Origin: Nymphaea colorata
Taxonomy: Eukaryota > Streptophyta > Magnoliopsida > Nymphaeales > Nymphaeaceae
Direction: 5' to 3'
DNA: 64,000 nucleotides
NCBI RefSeq assembly: GCF_008831285.2
Contig: NC_045140.1
Coordinates: forward strand, 18,846,370 to 18,910,369
In this document: one piece after another, positions 62,839-64,000 of the stretch
How positions within the stretch are numbered: the first letter of the stretch is position 1
How the letters are laid out: each line of letters begins with the position of its first letter
Translations under genes and position numbers: made by a program
The notes under the pieces: generated by a model
What the model was told of the DNA's origin: nothing
Seen by the model: only the letters and a program-made list of their open reading frames with translations
Database searches by the model: none

Positions 62839-62941
62839 GAACAGAGATTATCCATTAAAGGAACACTCCCCACCAAAAAGGTCAACGCTTCTTCCTTTTT
62901 TCCTCCTCTGTTTTTTATGTCTGTTTTTTCGGTGTAAGACT

Positions 62942-63188
62942 GTTTCAGAACTTGGGTGAACTTATGGTTGTTTTTTTCGTTTCAGAACTTGGGTGAACTT
63001 ATGGTTGTTTTTTTCGTCTTCGAAAGTAGTAGTTACAATCCAAAGAAGTAGTACTCATGAAAATCAAACTAACGAGTAGTTACAATTCGAAAGTAGTAGT
63101 TACAATCCAAAGAAGTAGTACTCATGAAAATCAAACTAACGAGTAGTTACAATCCAAAGAAGTAGTACCCATAAAAATCGAACTAACG
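62942..63188. repeat. two adjacent tandem arrays (37-bp x2 and 67-bp x2.5)
   Basis: A 37-bp unit starting GTTTCAGAACTTGGGTGAAC is repeated perfectly at 62,942-62,978 and 62,979-63,015. A 67-bp unit starting CGAAAGTAGTAGTTACAATC follows at 63,021-63,087 and 63,088-63,154, with a diverged partial copy to about 63,188. The two arrays are unrelated in sequence. Confidence 0.88.
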
Positions 63189-64000
63189 ATTGGACTTTCA
63201 CTGACCCATCAGCCCGGTCATCAACATTATGCTCCTTGGGATAGATATTGGCCACTTGGGTTTACTAAATGGCACCATCACCCTCGAAGTGGGTTGGCGC
63301 AACAGCTGGAGGTTAGGGACACTGATAGGTGGCCAATCTTTTGTTCGGATGTAAAAATAAGTCATTTGTATGGAAGAAGTTGTAACACATTAAAAAGAAC
63401 ACTTCCAAGCACTAAAAGCATATCTTAGAAGGGAAGAGTAGGGACTTTCGCCTTCATGCCGTGAGGGCGGAGTTCAACAACTTTCATGATAGATAGATTT
63501 TATCTCAAAAGACAGAGAGAGTTGCATGCCAACTACTTCAAATTTAGGCTTCTGCAACGTTACAGGGTTATCTGTCACGACTGTCAACTGAGAAGGAAAT
63601 GAGCAGTGTTGGTGACGCCATAAGATTTCATGCTTCTACATATTATTTCTCGTTTTAGCTTCAAGCCGCATCCAACTCCTAGTTGGCATGCGACTCGTGA
63701 TGTAGCTTAAAAAAAAACCAAATTCGTATCATCATTAATATGAACTCCACGACATCAGCAAAATTTGATATAATTTAGGCTCTAGATATATGGATAAAAC
63801 TGTTGGATCGGGTCCCCTCCATGTGCAGGACCCGACAAAAAAAAAGGATATAAATTATTCAATAATTCAGTTAAGGGAATGTTTACAATCATATTCAATT
63901 ATATTACAATCGTGCACGAATTCTGTGGGCGAAGCTTGGAAGTTTTCACCGTGTTCAAGATCCGGCGACAACTCCGATTGGTTTAAATAAAAATATGAGA
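63189..64000. other. no gene seen at right edge
   Basis: AT-rich DNA with short open frames only. I see no feature that can be supported. Confidence 0.6.

Noticed and set aside
1-64000. CRISPR arrays, operons, ribosome binding sites, rRNA
   Set aside because: The window is plant nuclear DNA; the spaced repeats seen are short tandem duplications and no rRNA sequence is present.

Overview
This window is nuclear DNA of a flowering plant. The genes are split by GT-AG introns (one is GC-AG), coding blocks sit in AT-rich DNA, GA and AT microsatellites are abundant, and every recognised protein belongs to a plant family. Some first exons (mannanase, the membrane protein) are strongly GC-rich at the 5' end, as in monocots and some early-diverging angiosperms, but I cannot name the species. 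Exon boundaries were placed by hand from open frames, splice consensus and family knowledge, and the joined frames close exactly.

Layout. Positions 1-11,300 hold no confident gene: a possible leader of a gene leaving the left edge, AT-rich DNA and a CACTA-like remnant near 10.1-10.6 kb. Positions 11,793-19,579 (minus) are a nine-exon HAK/KUP/KT potassium transporter of 769 aa. Positions 19.6-38.2 kb are a gene desert with one Tourist-like MITE (28,711-28,873). Positions 38,474-40,059 (minus) encode an EULS3-type lectin of 302 aa. Positions 43,285-47,115 (minus) encode a five-exon GH5 endo-beta-mannanase of 458 aa. Positions 49,612-57,296 (plus) encode a four-exon multi-pass membrane protein of 263 aa with conserved His/Asp motifs. 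Positions 58,530-58,877 (minus) encode a 115-aa secreted, Trp/Pro-rich, four-cysteine protein. The last 5 kb hold tandem repeats and one unassigned open stretch.

The most unusual structure lies in the last intron of the membrane-protein gene. A 1.33-kb element with 13-bp terminal inverted repeats and a TTA target duplication (PIF/Harbinger-like) carries the front part of a class II small heat shock protein gene, still in frame, with what looks like its own heat shock element and TATA box. A cluster of palindromes lies near its right end. Other points of note are the GC-AG intron and the stop codon split by an intron in the lectin gene, a splice donor duplicated by a microsatellite in the potassium transporter, and a G-quadruplex-type leader on the mannanase.

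The genes do not form a pathway; they are independent neighbours, as is normal in plants. No rRNA, tRNA, CRISPR or intact autonomous transposon was found.
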